From assembly GCA_030407005.1 (NCBI GenBank), contig JAUDYN010000018.1, forward strand, positions 1-49,336: 49,336 nucleotides of DNA, written 5' to 3'. Below the pieces are notes generated by a model. The model saw only the letters and a list, made by a program, of their open reading frames with translations, was not told the origin of the DNA and ran no database searches. This document shows, in pieces, positions 33,919-42,546 of the stretch (within the stretch, counting starts at the first letter, position 1; the number at the start of each line of letters is the position of its first letter). This stretch comes from Desarmillaria ectypa. Its lineage: Eukaryota; Basidiomycota; Agaricomycetes; Agaricales; Physalacriaceae. The translations under genes and the position numbers were made by a program.

Positions 33919-34383
33919 GTGGGGAGTATCTCATTTAATTTGAATGATCCTGTGAAGATAGAAAAGGGTATATATTTTGTTATTTTTCCTTCATTTGTGC
34001 ACCCTCTCTCTCATTATTTTCCACTATGCTATTCTCTCTCCAGATTCATCACCTCTCTATTCCTCCTAGCAATGTCCATTCATCATGCTAAATTCCATAG
34101 TAAGAAGGGTCATAAAATCTTGGCTTACCTTTGTCCTCTAATCACTACTGCTTCAGTGCCAATTCCAAAGGCCTTCACTATTCACAGAAATCACAAGTGG
34201 TTTGACATTCATGAAGCCCCAGGCTCAGGTGGCTTTGGAAGCCTTGTTGCAAAGGTTCATGCTGTACACATGCTCAAGTGTGTTGAACACAACCACCTTC
34301 TTTGTAATATGCATGCCAAGGATGGGATTTTAGAGTGCAGACAGATTCACTCTGAGCCCATTGCCTATAGTGCCATTGCTGCA
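33919..34383 (+). pseudogene. Element D 3' accessory ORF, cut by A1 LTR
   Basis: Open frame 33919-34443, of which only the part to 34383 belongs to D; the remainder is A1 LTR. It has a hydrophobic stretch near the start, and a Cys/His cluster at about 34279-34338 with spacing C-x2-H-x-H-x2-C-x2-H-x7-C (KCVEHNHLLCNMHAKDG), preceded by HKWFDIHEAPGSGGFGSL. I recall similar conserved hypothetical ORFs after pol in agaricomycete gypsy elements, but know no function. A zinc-binding role is inference from the motif only. Confidence 0.5.
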
Positions 34384-34806
34384 TGTTACGATTTTTCCGT
34401 TATCTTATCTTATCCGAGTTATATCCATGACTCATCCATCTAATCTAATCAAGAAACTGACTCGTATCCAGCTATTCGCCGGCTACCACCCTCGTTCTCA
34501 CCATCTGTCACCCCAGATGCTTTCTATTGGTTCTATGATCCTCCCAGATCACCCAACTTCGACACTGTTTGTGCATGGACCATAGTGTTTCATCTAAATA
34601 TAACGCTGTAGAAATACTATATAAACAGAGTAAACTAGACAGTTGTACTCTATCTCTTGTTTAAATTAACACCATATACTTCTTGTCTGCACAACACAGA
34701 AGACCTCCAGCTTTTATCTCTCACATTGGGTGATCGTTCGAACGCGTAACGGCCCAGAGGGATCAGCTGATCATGCCAAGTCACGTGCCCAAGTCGGTAC
34801 CTAACA
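34384..34806 (+). mobile_element. Element A1 5' LTR
   Basis: 423 bp, TGTTACGATTTTTCC to GGTACCTAACA, with TGTTA/TAACA inverted termini. By eye about 5% different from the 3' LTR at 42547, mostly transitions. The preceding bases CTGCA do not match GGCAT after the 3' LTR. It is followed by the primer-binding site and leader ORF, so it is the 5' LTR of a nearly complete Ty3/gypsy element. Confidence 0.96.
34618..34664 (+). promoter_or_regulatory. A1 LTR promoter: TATA box and predicted mRNA 5' end
   Basis: TATATAAA at 34618-34625 and, starting 34 nt downstream of its first base, ATCTCTTGTTTAA (34652-34664). The second block is exactly complementary to the primer-binding site, so transcription is predicted to start at or just before 34652. 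The same spacing is seen in the 3' LTR (42781 onward). Confidence 0.7.
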
Positions 34807-34819
34807 TTAAACAAGAGAT
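34807..34819 (+). other. A1 primer-binding site (self-priming type)
   Basis: TTAAACAAGAGAT begins at the first base after the LTR and is the exact reverse complement of 34652-34664. No TGG-type tRNA complement is present. This fits the Tf1 mode, in which the mRNA 5' end folds back and primes minus-strand synthesis. Confidence 0.75.
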
Positions 34820-34865
34820 TACCCTTTCCACTTCTATTATGCTAGCTGTATAGAAGAACCTTTCC

Positions 34866-35102
34866 ATGCCCGCAGAAGAAAGAAACCCTCAAGAACCCCA
34901 AACTGTTTCCCTTGGCATCGCCATCAGTGGCGCCATACTCTTGTCATTTTTTATGGTCCTCGCCATATTGATCTATGAGGAAGAAATTCAGGCACTGCTC
35001 AGACAAAGGCGTGCCCAACAACCCAACCCTCTGCCCCGCCCTGCCCCAACCACCACCCATGTCATTCCCAGGGGGATACCCCCCACAAGATTGGGAGAAT
35101 GA
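34866..35102 (+). CDS. A1 membrane-type leader ORF (78 aa)
   Basis: First ORF after the primer-binding site (46 nt away). It encodes a polar N-terminus (MPAEERNPQEPQ), one hydrophobic segment from about residue 13 to 36 (VSLGIAISGAILLSFFMVLA), an acidic IYEEEIQALL, then a Pro-rich tail. The first 47 residues align with the E and H leaders, including SxxIxG, FF/FTT and EEE. Gag starts inside it at 34975 in the +1 frame. Likely a small single-span membrane peptide; function unknown. It may alternatively be joined to gag by +1 frameshifting. Confidence 0.6.
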   Translation: MPAEERNPQEPQTVSLGIAISGAILLSFFMVLAILIYEEEIQALLRQRRAQQPNPLPRPAPTTTHVIPRGIPPTRLGE

Positions 35103-36066
35103 GAGGCAACTCCACTCATTCATCCCAGGGCTCGATTTACAATCGCTTCCTCCTCCGAAGGGAGCACGGATTCGAGACCCCCATCTCCGGGGATCCCAGC
35201 ACTTCGGGCCCAGATTGCCGAATCCGCTCGCGCATACAATGCGAGAGCCATCCTCCTCCAGTACTGGATGGAATGATCCACCGTCGCACTGGAGCGACCA
35301 ACAGCTGCCTGCACGGCGGCCCAGGAATACACACGGGACATTCGGCTTATGCTGGATGAACCCCCGCCCCCCTACCCCAGTCCCCCCCCCTTGACCAAGA
35401 ACCCCCGCCCTCTGCATATCCCAGCGGAGGTCAGACTCCCCGTCACCCGACAGTGACGACAGTAGAAGGTCCAGTTATTCTGGACCTCAACACCCCGACG
35501 ATCCCAGCATGGATCAAAACCACCCTTACAGCCCCTGGGGCTGTGAGCAGTGGCCAGAAGAAGGAGAGACAATCTCACTCTCCTCCCTCCCCATCATCGA
35601 AATCTCCGATGACGAGTCTGACGATGACATTGTTGGAGACAATGCCCCGGTCCCGGCCCCTCCCCGCGCCACCGATGACCCCTTCAATCTGCACGGGGAG
35701 GATTTCATCTGGCCTGACCTCTCCAAGGTCGACTGGAGACTCTTCGGTCCATTCCGGACCACCGCATGGGAAGTTCAATGAAGGGACATCAAAGCCCATG
35801 ACCTCTGGGAAGGGCCCAGAGTCGAGATGGATGAGTGGCTGGCCCTTAACAGGGGTGACCCCATCCGAGTTCCCTTTGAAGGCCCCAGCTTGGCTAGGGC
35901 CGACATCATCAATCACCGGATATGCACCAATCACGACCGGTCAATTTTCCGCCCCTCTGCAGGGGATCTATTTCCAGGGCTTCGGCCCAGAGATCCAGAG
36001 GAGCAGCGAGAACTGGAGAGAACCCTCCAGCACCTATGGAGGATGGAGGTGGCAAGAGAGGAGTGA
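34975..36066 (+). pseudogene. A1 gag N-terminal part (frame 1)
   Basis: Begins MRKKFRHCSDK, then PPMSFPGGYPPQDWENERQL, TGWNDPPSHW, an acidic EISDDESDDDIVGDN and EDFIWPDLSKVDWRLF, and ends MEVAREE. Homology to E (14517-14783) and H (24929-25243) in this frame shows it is the coding one, although the +1 frame is also open from 35453. TGA codons at 35392-35394 and 35779-35781 interrupt it; the second is explained by a TGG-to-TGA change. Capsid follows in another frame, so a frameshift or indel lies between about 35800 and 36066. Probably disordered and Pro/acidic-rich. Confidence 0.7.
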
Positions 36067-37396
36067 TTGGGGGCAAAGGCCCCAGTACGATACGTTAACC
36101 TACGATACAGGTTACTATGGCAGGATGGAATACCACCATCCCCAATACGAAATATATCCGGACCACCCACCAGATACCCCGGTCGCAATTCCACGACCAC
36201 TACCCGACTCGCCCCCGCATCATAAGGTGCGTCACCAAGGATACCACCCTTATCAGGGTGGCAGTCTTCTTTTCGCAGGGGCGGGAGAAGAAATGGAAGC
36301 CGAAGGAGCCCCTGCAGGAAATGCCACTGCAGGGGTGTCAAGAACCCCTGTCACGGCAGAAGAAGTCCGGCAACAAATGTGGAGTGAGTTGCTGGAGAAA
36401 GAGCGGCACATAGCAGAAATGCGCAAAGAACTCGACAGGGAGGATTCCGCCCACAAGACTTTGGCGGACTACCTCAAAGTCCAAGAAAAAGAAAAGGAGC
36501 CAGAGAGGGGAAGACCGCCGGGACCACCAAGAGGTTACCTGGGCTACAGACCAGATCGATATTCGATCCCAAGACTGCCCCCCGGACAAGGCCCTCCAGA
36601 TCCCATCCCGAATCCTGTCGGGAATGCCGCCGCTGATGCCCCTTACTTGGGCATCAAGCCAACCCTCGTCAAGGTCCCCGCCCCATTCAAAGGGGACCAT
36701 GACAATATCGAACGCTTCATAGGCAATTGCATCACCTATTTCAAAGTGTTCCGACACTATTTCCAGGTGCTGTCGCACCTGGTACTATTCGTGACATCTC
36801 ACTTTGAGGGCACCGCCAAGGACTGGTGGGTCTATAAGAGACCCGAATACTGGGTAGGGGATGCCTTCAATGGCACTGCCGCCCACTTCAGATACCCTGA
36901 CTGGGCCGACTTCATTGACCTGGTCACAAGACAATTTCGGGATCCCGCCATTGAGGAGATCCACGAAAAGTGCATGTTCAACTTGCACATGGGAGCCCAG
37001 CCTGCCTCCCACTACTTCCAGAAGCTGGAAGAAGAAGCCAAGCTAGCAGGCCAGAGAACCGATGAGGCCGAACGCGGCGCAATGGTGAAGGCGGTGTGAC
37101 TAGGAGTGCCTAGTTCATACACAACCTTCATATCAAACATGGGCATGAGTATTCCACGCTCATATCCGGAGTGGAAGGAATGCATCCTCCAGATGTATGA
37201 GGAGAGACAGCGGAAATGGGTCTTTGACCAGACCACTAGTATGCCTCGGGACAGCCAGAAGCAGGGCCTGCATCCCCAACAACAGCAGCCCAGCGGCAAG
37301 AACACCGCTGGGGCGACAAGTTCCTCGGCTCCAAAGCTGACTGCTGCCAGTGGAGGAACCAGTTGGGATGCTGGAACAGGTAAGTGGACGACATAC
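36067..37396 (+). pseudogene. A1 gag capsid region
   Basis: Frame 2, open from 35453 to 37099. Its N-terminal third overlaps the frame-1 gag and is probably not the coding frame there. Homology to element G begins at about 36090 (DHPPDTPVAIPRPLPDSPP) and continues through a Glu-rich coiled-coil-like stretch (EEVRQQMWSELLEKERHI), then the capsid block YLGIKPTLVKVPAPFKGDHD, KDWWVYKRPEYW, DPAIEEIHEKCMFNL and YFQKLEEEAKLAGQRTDE. TGA at 37097-37099 (AV* L) is a likely CGA decay; the frame continues to the G-tract. This is the retrotransposon gag domain that builds the particle. Confidence 0.85.
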
Positions 37397-37586
37397 GGGG
37401 GGGGGGGGGGGGAAGCCCATAGACTTAGACCAGCAACGAGCCGAGGGGCGCTGCTTCAGGTGTGATCAAAAGGGTCACCTGAGCAAGGATTGCCCTACAA
37501 GAAAAGAGAAGAACGTTGTGAGATATGTGGGGCCCACTGACGCAGTGGTGCCGAGCACCTCCAAGATCGAGGAGGTAAAAGAGTAG
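37350..37586 (+). CDS. A1 nucleocapsid zinc knuckle
   Basis: Frame 0 downstream of the G-tract. CFRCDQKGHLSKDC is a perfect CX2CX4HX4C knuckle that binds the RNA genome; a basic and acidic tail ends KIEEVKE with TAG at 37584-37586. The residues before the G-tract belong to a shadow frame, so the true segment starts at about 37413. Stop and preceding codons (GTA AAA GAG TAG G) are conserved in A2, C and G. Confidence 0.8.
   Translation: MEEPVGMLEQVSGRHTGGGGGKPIDLDQQRAEGRCFRCDQKGHLSKDCPTRKEKNVVRYVGPTDAVVPSTSKIEEVKE
37397..37412 (+). repeat. G16 homopolymer in A1 gag
   Basis: Sixteen consecutive G bases encode a poly-Gly stretch between capsid and zinc knuckle. The A2 copy has 23. Element G has only a short G-poor equivalent. 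The length sets the frame between capsid and nucleocapsid. Confidence 0.9.
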
Positions 37587-37618
37587 GGTGTCAAGGGTTC
37601 GATTCCCCTTGCACGCCC
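37586..37618 (+). promoter_or_regulatory. A1 stop-adjacent RNA hairpin, tRNA T-arm-like
   Basis: Starts on the G of the UAG stop. Twelve pairs: lower stem 37586-37591 with 37613-37618 (one G-U), bulged C37612, upper stem 37592-37597 (CAAGGG) with 37606-37611, loop TTCGATTC. The apex GGTTCGATTCC equals the pol III B-box and tRNA T-arm consensus. Downstream pol is in the -1 frame. The position suggests a role in recoding of the gag stop; not proven. Confidence 0.7.
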
Positions 37619-38827
37619 AAGTCTCAAGGTGTGTCCTCGGTTTCCATGGGTCAGACTGATTATTATGAAAATAGAAAATTACATATGAAAAATATATCTA
37701 TGACTTCACTGAAGCTGAAGACAAAGAAAGAATCAGCAAGAACAAACAGGTACGTCATCCTCCTAGAAGAAGCTGACACAAGTATCTGTAGTGACAAATC
37801 CCGAGCCTCCGATGAACTGGAGCGGGACTTGCCAAGTGGTGTTGGCGCCACAACAAAGTCCAATGAGCAGAGCTCACCGGATACGCCGCTGAGCACACAG
37901 CGACAAGCAGGGACCAGTAGGCAGGACTCCTTCGGGCCTGCCAGAAGTCCGACCGTCCCAGTCTCTGCCTCGAGCGGTGGGGCAAGCTCACCAGTTCAGC
38001 CAGGGTCGGCGGAGGACCAGGACAGTGCCTCTAACCAAGGCCAGGACTGACGACCTGGACAAACTGGTCCGGGGAGTGGAAAACTTGACAAAGCTGAGTA
38101 CCAAACCGGGCCAGCAAGTCAGAGGATCAAAGCTGAAAGGAAGGAAGTTGCTAGCGCCCAGGTGATAAAAAGGGGGCGGGATTATCCAAACCAGACTGGT
38201 ATGGGTTGCAAACATGCGAAGGTCACCTTAGGCACTAGCTGGGAGTCAATGACCAAGGAAATTCAAACTCCGTCACGAGTAGTGCCAGCCGAAGAAAAGG
38301 AACAGGATCCCACTAGCGCCCAGGCGGTAAAGAGGGGGCATTTCAGCAGAACCACTATCGTCGAAGTACCCGATGAAGAAGACGATACTTCCTTTAGGAT
38401 GTGGCAAGTCAGTCAATCCAAAGCCAGTACCCCAATATCCAGAACACCAGAAACACAGAACACCGACCTTCCAAATGCAAGGGGAAGCGTCAAACCTGAC
38501 ACCTATCCTAACAAGGGGGTATCAAATGCTTCTGAATGCACAGGGAAGCAGGACAAGTCTTCCGAACACATGGGGAAGCAGAACAATTTCCAATGGTTTA
38601 AACCATTTGGAATTGACTGGACGATGCGCACAATACACGACTCCAAGAATCTGGCAATCGCCAAGGTGGTCCTCTCCATTTAGGTACATCCCAAACGACT
38701 TGGAGAGATCGATGATGAGCTTATCCAAAGCTTAAAGATGGGAGAGAGCACAGCCCGAGAACAGCTCTATGAATTACACAAACCAATTCATTATATTTGA
38801 GGTACCAAAAGTTCCGGAAGGGACTTC
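37587..38827 (+). pseudogene. A1 pre-protease region of pol
   Basis: Begins the -1 (frame 2) reading that stays co-linear to the end of pol at 42514. It is a long Ser/Lys/Glu-rich region of about 380 residues with no recognised fold, holding repeated blocks of the form ASAQxxKRG, an acidic VEVPDEEDD, and the conserved WFKPFGIDWTM-AKVVLSI block also seen in C and G. Stops at 38048 (TGA; CGA in A2), 38681 (TAG; TGG in A2) and 38798 (TGA; CGA in A2). Confidence 0.7.
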
Positions 38828-39499
38828 TTGGTGAACATCCAACTTTCCCCATGTACCGGGAAACAGATCTTGACAACCCGAGCGTTGTTGGATAGTGGCT
38901 GTACAGGCAGCTCTATTAACCAAACCTACATCCAGCAACATCGGTTGGACACCAGGAAGGCCGCAGCCCCTATACCGGTCTACAATGCTGACGGAACACG
39001 CAATAAGGCAGGGGATGTAACAGAATTCGTAGAACTCCGAATGACCATCAGAGGACATAGCGAATGAATTGACCTTGCGGTCACTGACCTAGGTTCCAAA
39101 ACGGTATACTTAGGCCATGACTGGCTTAAACGCCATAACCCTTTCGTCAACTGGAAGGCCAGGACCTTGACATTCGGACGATGTCATTGCGTCCAAAACC
39201 ACTTTCCACTGCCTGACACAGATGAAGAAGACCAATGGGATGAAGAACTCGAAGAAGGCGAAAGTATTCTTGCCATCAATATGCAAGAAGAGATCATACT
39301 TCGAGCCGTCCATCACACGAACGAGTTGGCTGCAGCAGCCAATGCTGAAAAACCAAAACAGATGTTTGAGGAGCTCGTGCCTCCTCAGTATCAGAGCTTT
39401 AGAGATCTGTTCTCCAAAGAAAGCTTTGACAAGTTACTGGAAAGAAGACCTTGGGATCACACAATCGAATTGATCCCCAATGCGAAATCTACCTTGGAT
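38828..39499 (+). pseudogene. A1 aspartic protease
   Basis: Retropepsin with active site DSG at 38891-38899 in RALLDSGCTGSS, a flap-like VYNADGTRNKAGD, and the second half YLGHDWLKRHNP. It processes the Gag-Pol polyprotein. TGA at 39065-39067 corresponds to CGA in A2. Followed by the acidic linker DEEDQWDEELEEGE into RT. Confidence 0.88.
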
Positions 39500-40285
39500 T
39501 GCAAGGTGTACCTGCTCAATTGAAATGAGCAGGAACAATTGGACAAGTTCTTAGATGAGAACTTAGACTCGGGACGTATTCGTCCCTCGAAATCTCCCTT
39601 CGCCTCCCCTTTCTTCTTTGTCAAGAAAAAGGATGGCTCCCTATGACCGGTCCAGGATTACTGGAAACTGAACGAAATGACGATCAAGAATCATTATCCC
39701 CTTCCGCTCATTTCTGAGCTAATCGATAAATTACGCGGAGCCAAGTATTTCTCTAAATTGGACCTTCGTTGGGGCTACAACAATGTCCGTATCCGAGATG
39801 GAGATGAAGAAAAAGCCGCGTTCAGAACCAATCAAGGGCTCTTCGAACCAACGGTTATGTTCTTCGGGCTGACGAATTCACCAGCCACGTTCCAGTGGAT
39901 GATGAATGACATATTCAAAGATCTGATCGCCGGAGGAAAAGTCACGATTTACCTCGATGATATACTTATATTCACTAAATCGTTGTCAGAACACCGGAAC
40001 ATAGTACGACAAGTACTACAACGTCTCCGAGAAAACAAGTTGTTTCTCAAAGCCGAGAAATGCAAGTTTGAGGTAGTCGAGACTGAATACCTGGGAGTCA
40101 TTATCAGTGAAGATGCCATTCGCATGGATCCAGTCAAGATTGCAGGAATAGCAGAATGGCCAACCCCAACAAAAAAGAAGGAATTGCAGTCTTTCCTAGG
40201 ATTCACAAACTTTTATCGAAAGTTCATAGAGGACTACTCCAGGATAGTGCGCCCCCTTACTCAGTTAACCGGAAAGGTAGACTGA
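39500..40285 (+). pseudogene. A1 reverse transcriptase
   Basis: All RT blocks are present: [57 protein letters not shown], catalytic YLDD (39950-39961) and the thumb LQSFLGFTNFYRKFIEDYS. TGA codons at 39521, 39644 and 40283 interrupt the frame; the first two are CGA in A2, the third is shared by both copies. Apart from stops the catalytic residues are intact. Confidence 0.93.
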
Positions 40286-40918
40286 ACATGGGGATCAGAA
40301 CAGGAACAAGCATTTAATCAACTCAAGAAGTTGATGACCACAAACGTAGTTCTTACGATTCCTTTGGATGATGGAAAATTCCGAGTCGAGGCTGATGCTA
40401 GTGACGGAGCCATTCACGCTGTCCTAAGCCAAGAAAAGGAAGGCAAATGGAGACCAGTTGCCTTCATGTCAAAAGTGCTCACCACCACTGAGCGAAACTA
40501 CGAAATCTATGACAAGGAGTTGCTAGCAATCATGTTGGCATTAGAAGAATGGTGACATTACCTCATGGGCGCCAAAGAGACTGTTGAAATCTGGACTGAC
40601 CACCAGAATCTCCAATACTTCCGGAAACCCCAGAAGTTGAATCGTCGACAAGCTCGATGGGTCACCGAACTAGCAGAATACCACTTTGTTCTTCAACACA
40701 AAGCTGGAACTGCAAACCAGAAGGCCGATCTTCTCAGCCGAAGAGACGATCATGATCAGGGAAAAGAAGACAATCAAGACATTGTCGTTTTATCCCCAGA
40801 ACATTTTCAAGCATTGGTATTACCAACAACTGAAGAAAGGATCACGTGTATAAGAGACGCAACGAGACAGAAAGATCAATGGGACCAAGGGATCGAGAAA
40901 TCCCTCAACCATGAATGA
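40286..40918 (+). pseudogene. A1 RNase H
   Basis: RNase H with Asp in VEADASDGAI, Glu in EIYDKELLAIMLALEEW and Asp in IWTDHQNLQYF, followed by HKAGTANQKADLLSRR. TGA at 40553 and 40916. It degrades the RNA of the RNA/DNA hybrid during reverse transcription. Bases 40586-40797 are identical to A2, unlike the surrounding sequence. Confidence 0.92.
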
Positions 40919-42016
40919 GGAATCACCCAGGAAGATGAAATCCTGTGGTACGACGGACGAGTCTACATTCCTAATGACTCTATCCTACGCGGTGAGATCA
41001 TGGCCCAATTCCATGATCATATCACCACCGGACATCCAGGAATCGCCAAGATGAAGAAACTCATACTTCGCGAATACTGGTGGCCGAAGATGAAGAAGGA
41101 TGTGGAGTCTTACATCAAAGGATGTGAGACTTGTCAGAGAACAAAAAGTGATACACAGGCCAAGGCTGCACCTCTTCATCCCAACGCCATACCCGATATG
41201 CCATGGACCCATATCTCAGTCGACATGGTTACTGGACTCCCCGAGTCAGAAGGATTTGATGCTCTACTGGTCATCGTAGATCGTTTTTCCAAGAACATTC
41301 TCCTGATTCCATGCAATGAGGAGTTATCTGCTGAAGGATGGTCACGAATACTTTGTAACCACGTATATGCGAAGCATGGAATGCCACAAGTGGTCATCTC
41401 AGATAGAGGACCTCAATTCATCTCAACATTCATGAAGGAACTATACCGAATGTTGAACATTACCCAGAATGCGTCTACGGCATACCATCTGCAGACAGAC
41501 GGGCAGACAGAGAGAGTCAACCAGGAGGTTGAAAAATATCTCCGTATCTTTGTCAACCACTGACAGACCGATTGGGTAGCATGGCTACCACTCGCTGAAT
41601 TCACCCACAATAACTGAGTCCACTTGGCTATGGGCAAAAGTCCTTTCATGGTACTATACGGACGAAATCCCCGACTCATCCCTGAGTCAATACAGAAAAC
41701 CAGCTTCGCAAACCCCACAGCAGTCGACTTCATGGAAACTATGGCCAAGGTCCATAAAGAAGTCCATGAAGCATTAGAAAAGGCCACGGCGCAAATGAAA
41801 GTGCAATACGACAAAAGGAAACAGACTCCAAGAAACTACTGAATTGGGGATAAGGTATGGCTTGACACTGCCAACCTTCATCTTCCCCGACCAAAGAAGA
41901 AGCTTGACAATAAACAAACAGGACTGTTCAAAATCATCGAGAAATCAGGATCAGCAGCATACAAGTTAAAGCTGCCGCCACATTGGAAGATCCACCCCTG
42001 ATTCAATGAGAAACTG
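40919..42016 (+). pseudogene. A1 integrase
   Basis: Zinc region (HITTGHPGIAKMK, CETCQRTK), core with ISVDMVTGLPES, VVISDRGPQFIS and QTDGQTERVNQE giving the D, D, E triad, and a C-terminal region with DKVWLDTANLHLPRPKKK. TGA at 41561, 41612, 41840 and 41999; the first two are CGA in A2. It inserts the cDNA into the genome. Confidence 0.93.
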
Positions 42017-42514
42017 TTGACACCATACATTGCACCCTCATTTGCGAATCAAGAACAACCGCCACCTCCTCCTCCAGACCTCGTTGATGGTCAAGAAGAA
42101 TACGAAATCGAAGAAGTCTTGGACTCACGCACCAGAAAGGTACGATCCAAGGGAGGACAACCATCTAGGGAAGTCACAGACTACCTAGTCAAATGGAAAG
42201 GATGGACTTGTGAGCACAACTCATGGGTTCGAGAGAACGAAATGACAAATGCCTTGGAAGCGATCCAAGAGTACCAGGCCAGCATAAACCGCACCATATA
42301 CACTCCAAAAATCGCAACCAAGAACAAAGAAGTGGTCAAGATACTGGACCATGAATACTCGGAATACGGCGATGTGGCCTACCTTGCCAAAAGAAAAGAC
42401 GGATATACCAAGTGAATTGTCAATCCAGATGAAGAAATATGGAAAAAGCTGATTGATCAGTACTGGATCAGTCAAATTGCAACACAGTTCGACACCCCTT
42501 TGGAAGAGACCTAG
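42017..42514 (+). pseudogene. A1 chromodomain and chromo-like tail
   Basis: Chromodomain YEIEEVLDSRTRK-DYLVKWKGWTCEHNSW-EAIQEYQ at about 42100-42285, expected to read methylated histones. It is followed by a second block KILDHEYSEYGDVAYLAKRK-EEIWKKLIDQYW (about 42332-42472) with the outline of another chromo fold. TGA at 42413. The final stop is TAG at 42512-42514. The second block is conserved in element C. Confidence 0.85.
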
Positions 42515-42546
42515 CAGTCGGGACGACTGCTCCAACAAGGGGGTAA
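42514..42546 (+). promoter_or_regulatory. A1 pre-LTR hairpin and polypurine tract
   Basis: GCAGTCG (42514-42520), loop GGA, CGACTGC (42524-42530) form a perfect 7-bp hairpin directly at the pol stop. AACAAGGGGGTAA follows as polypurine tract before the 3' LTR. Element C has the same hairpin with two G-C pairs replaced by A-T pairs. Confidence 0.7.

Noticed and set aside
34944..35417. 157-codon minus-strand ORF and other minus-strand ORFs over A1 gag
   Set aside because: They are antisense shadows in GC-rich sequence; homology among A, E and H supports only the plus-strand frames.
35453..35780. N-terminal third of the 548-codon frame as genuine gag
   Set aside because: The H and E homologues match frame 1 over this stretch, not frame 2.
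37587..37620. Possible tRNA gene, because of GGTTCGATTCC and a GCACGCCCA-like end
   Set aside because: Only a T-arm-like hairpin is present; no D-arm, anticodon arm or 5' acceptor strand precedes it, and the motif sits at the gag stop in four elements.
40283..42001. TGA recoded as an amino acid because several TGA codons are shared by A1 and A2
   Set aside because: Many others are CGA in the sister copy, and at least one shared site lies in a converted tract; CpG decay explains them.
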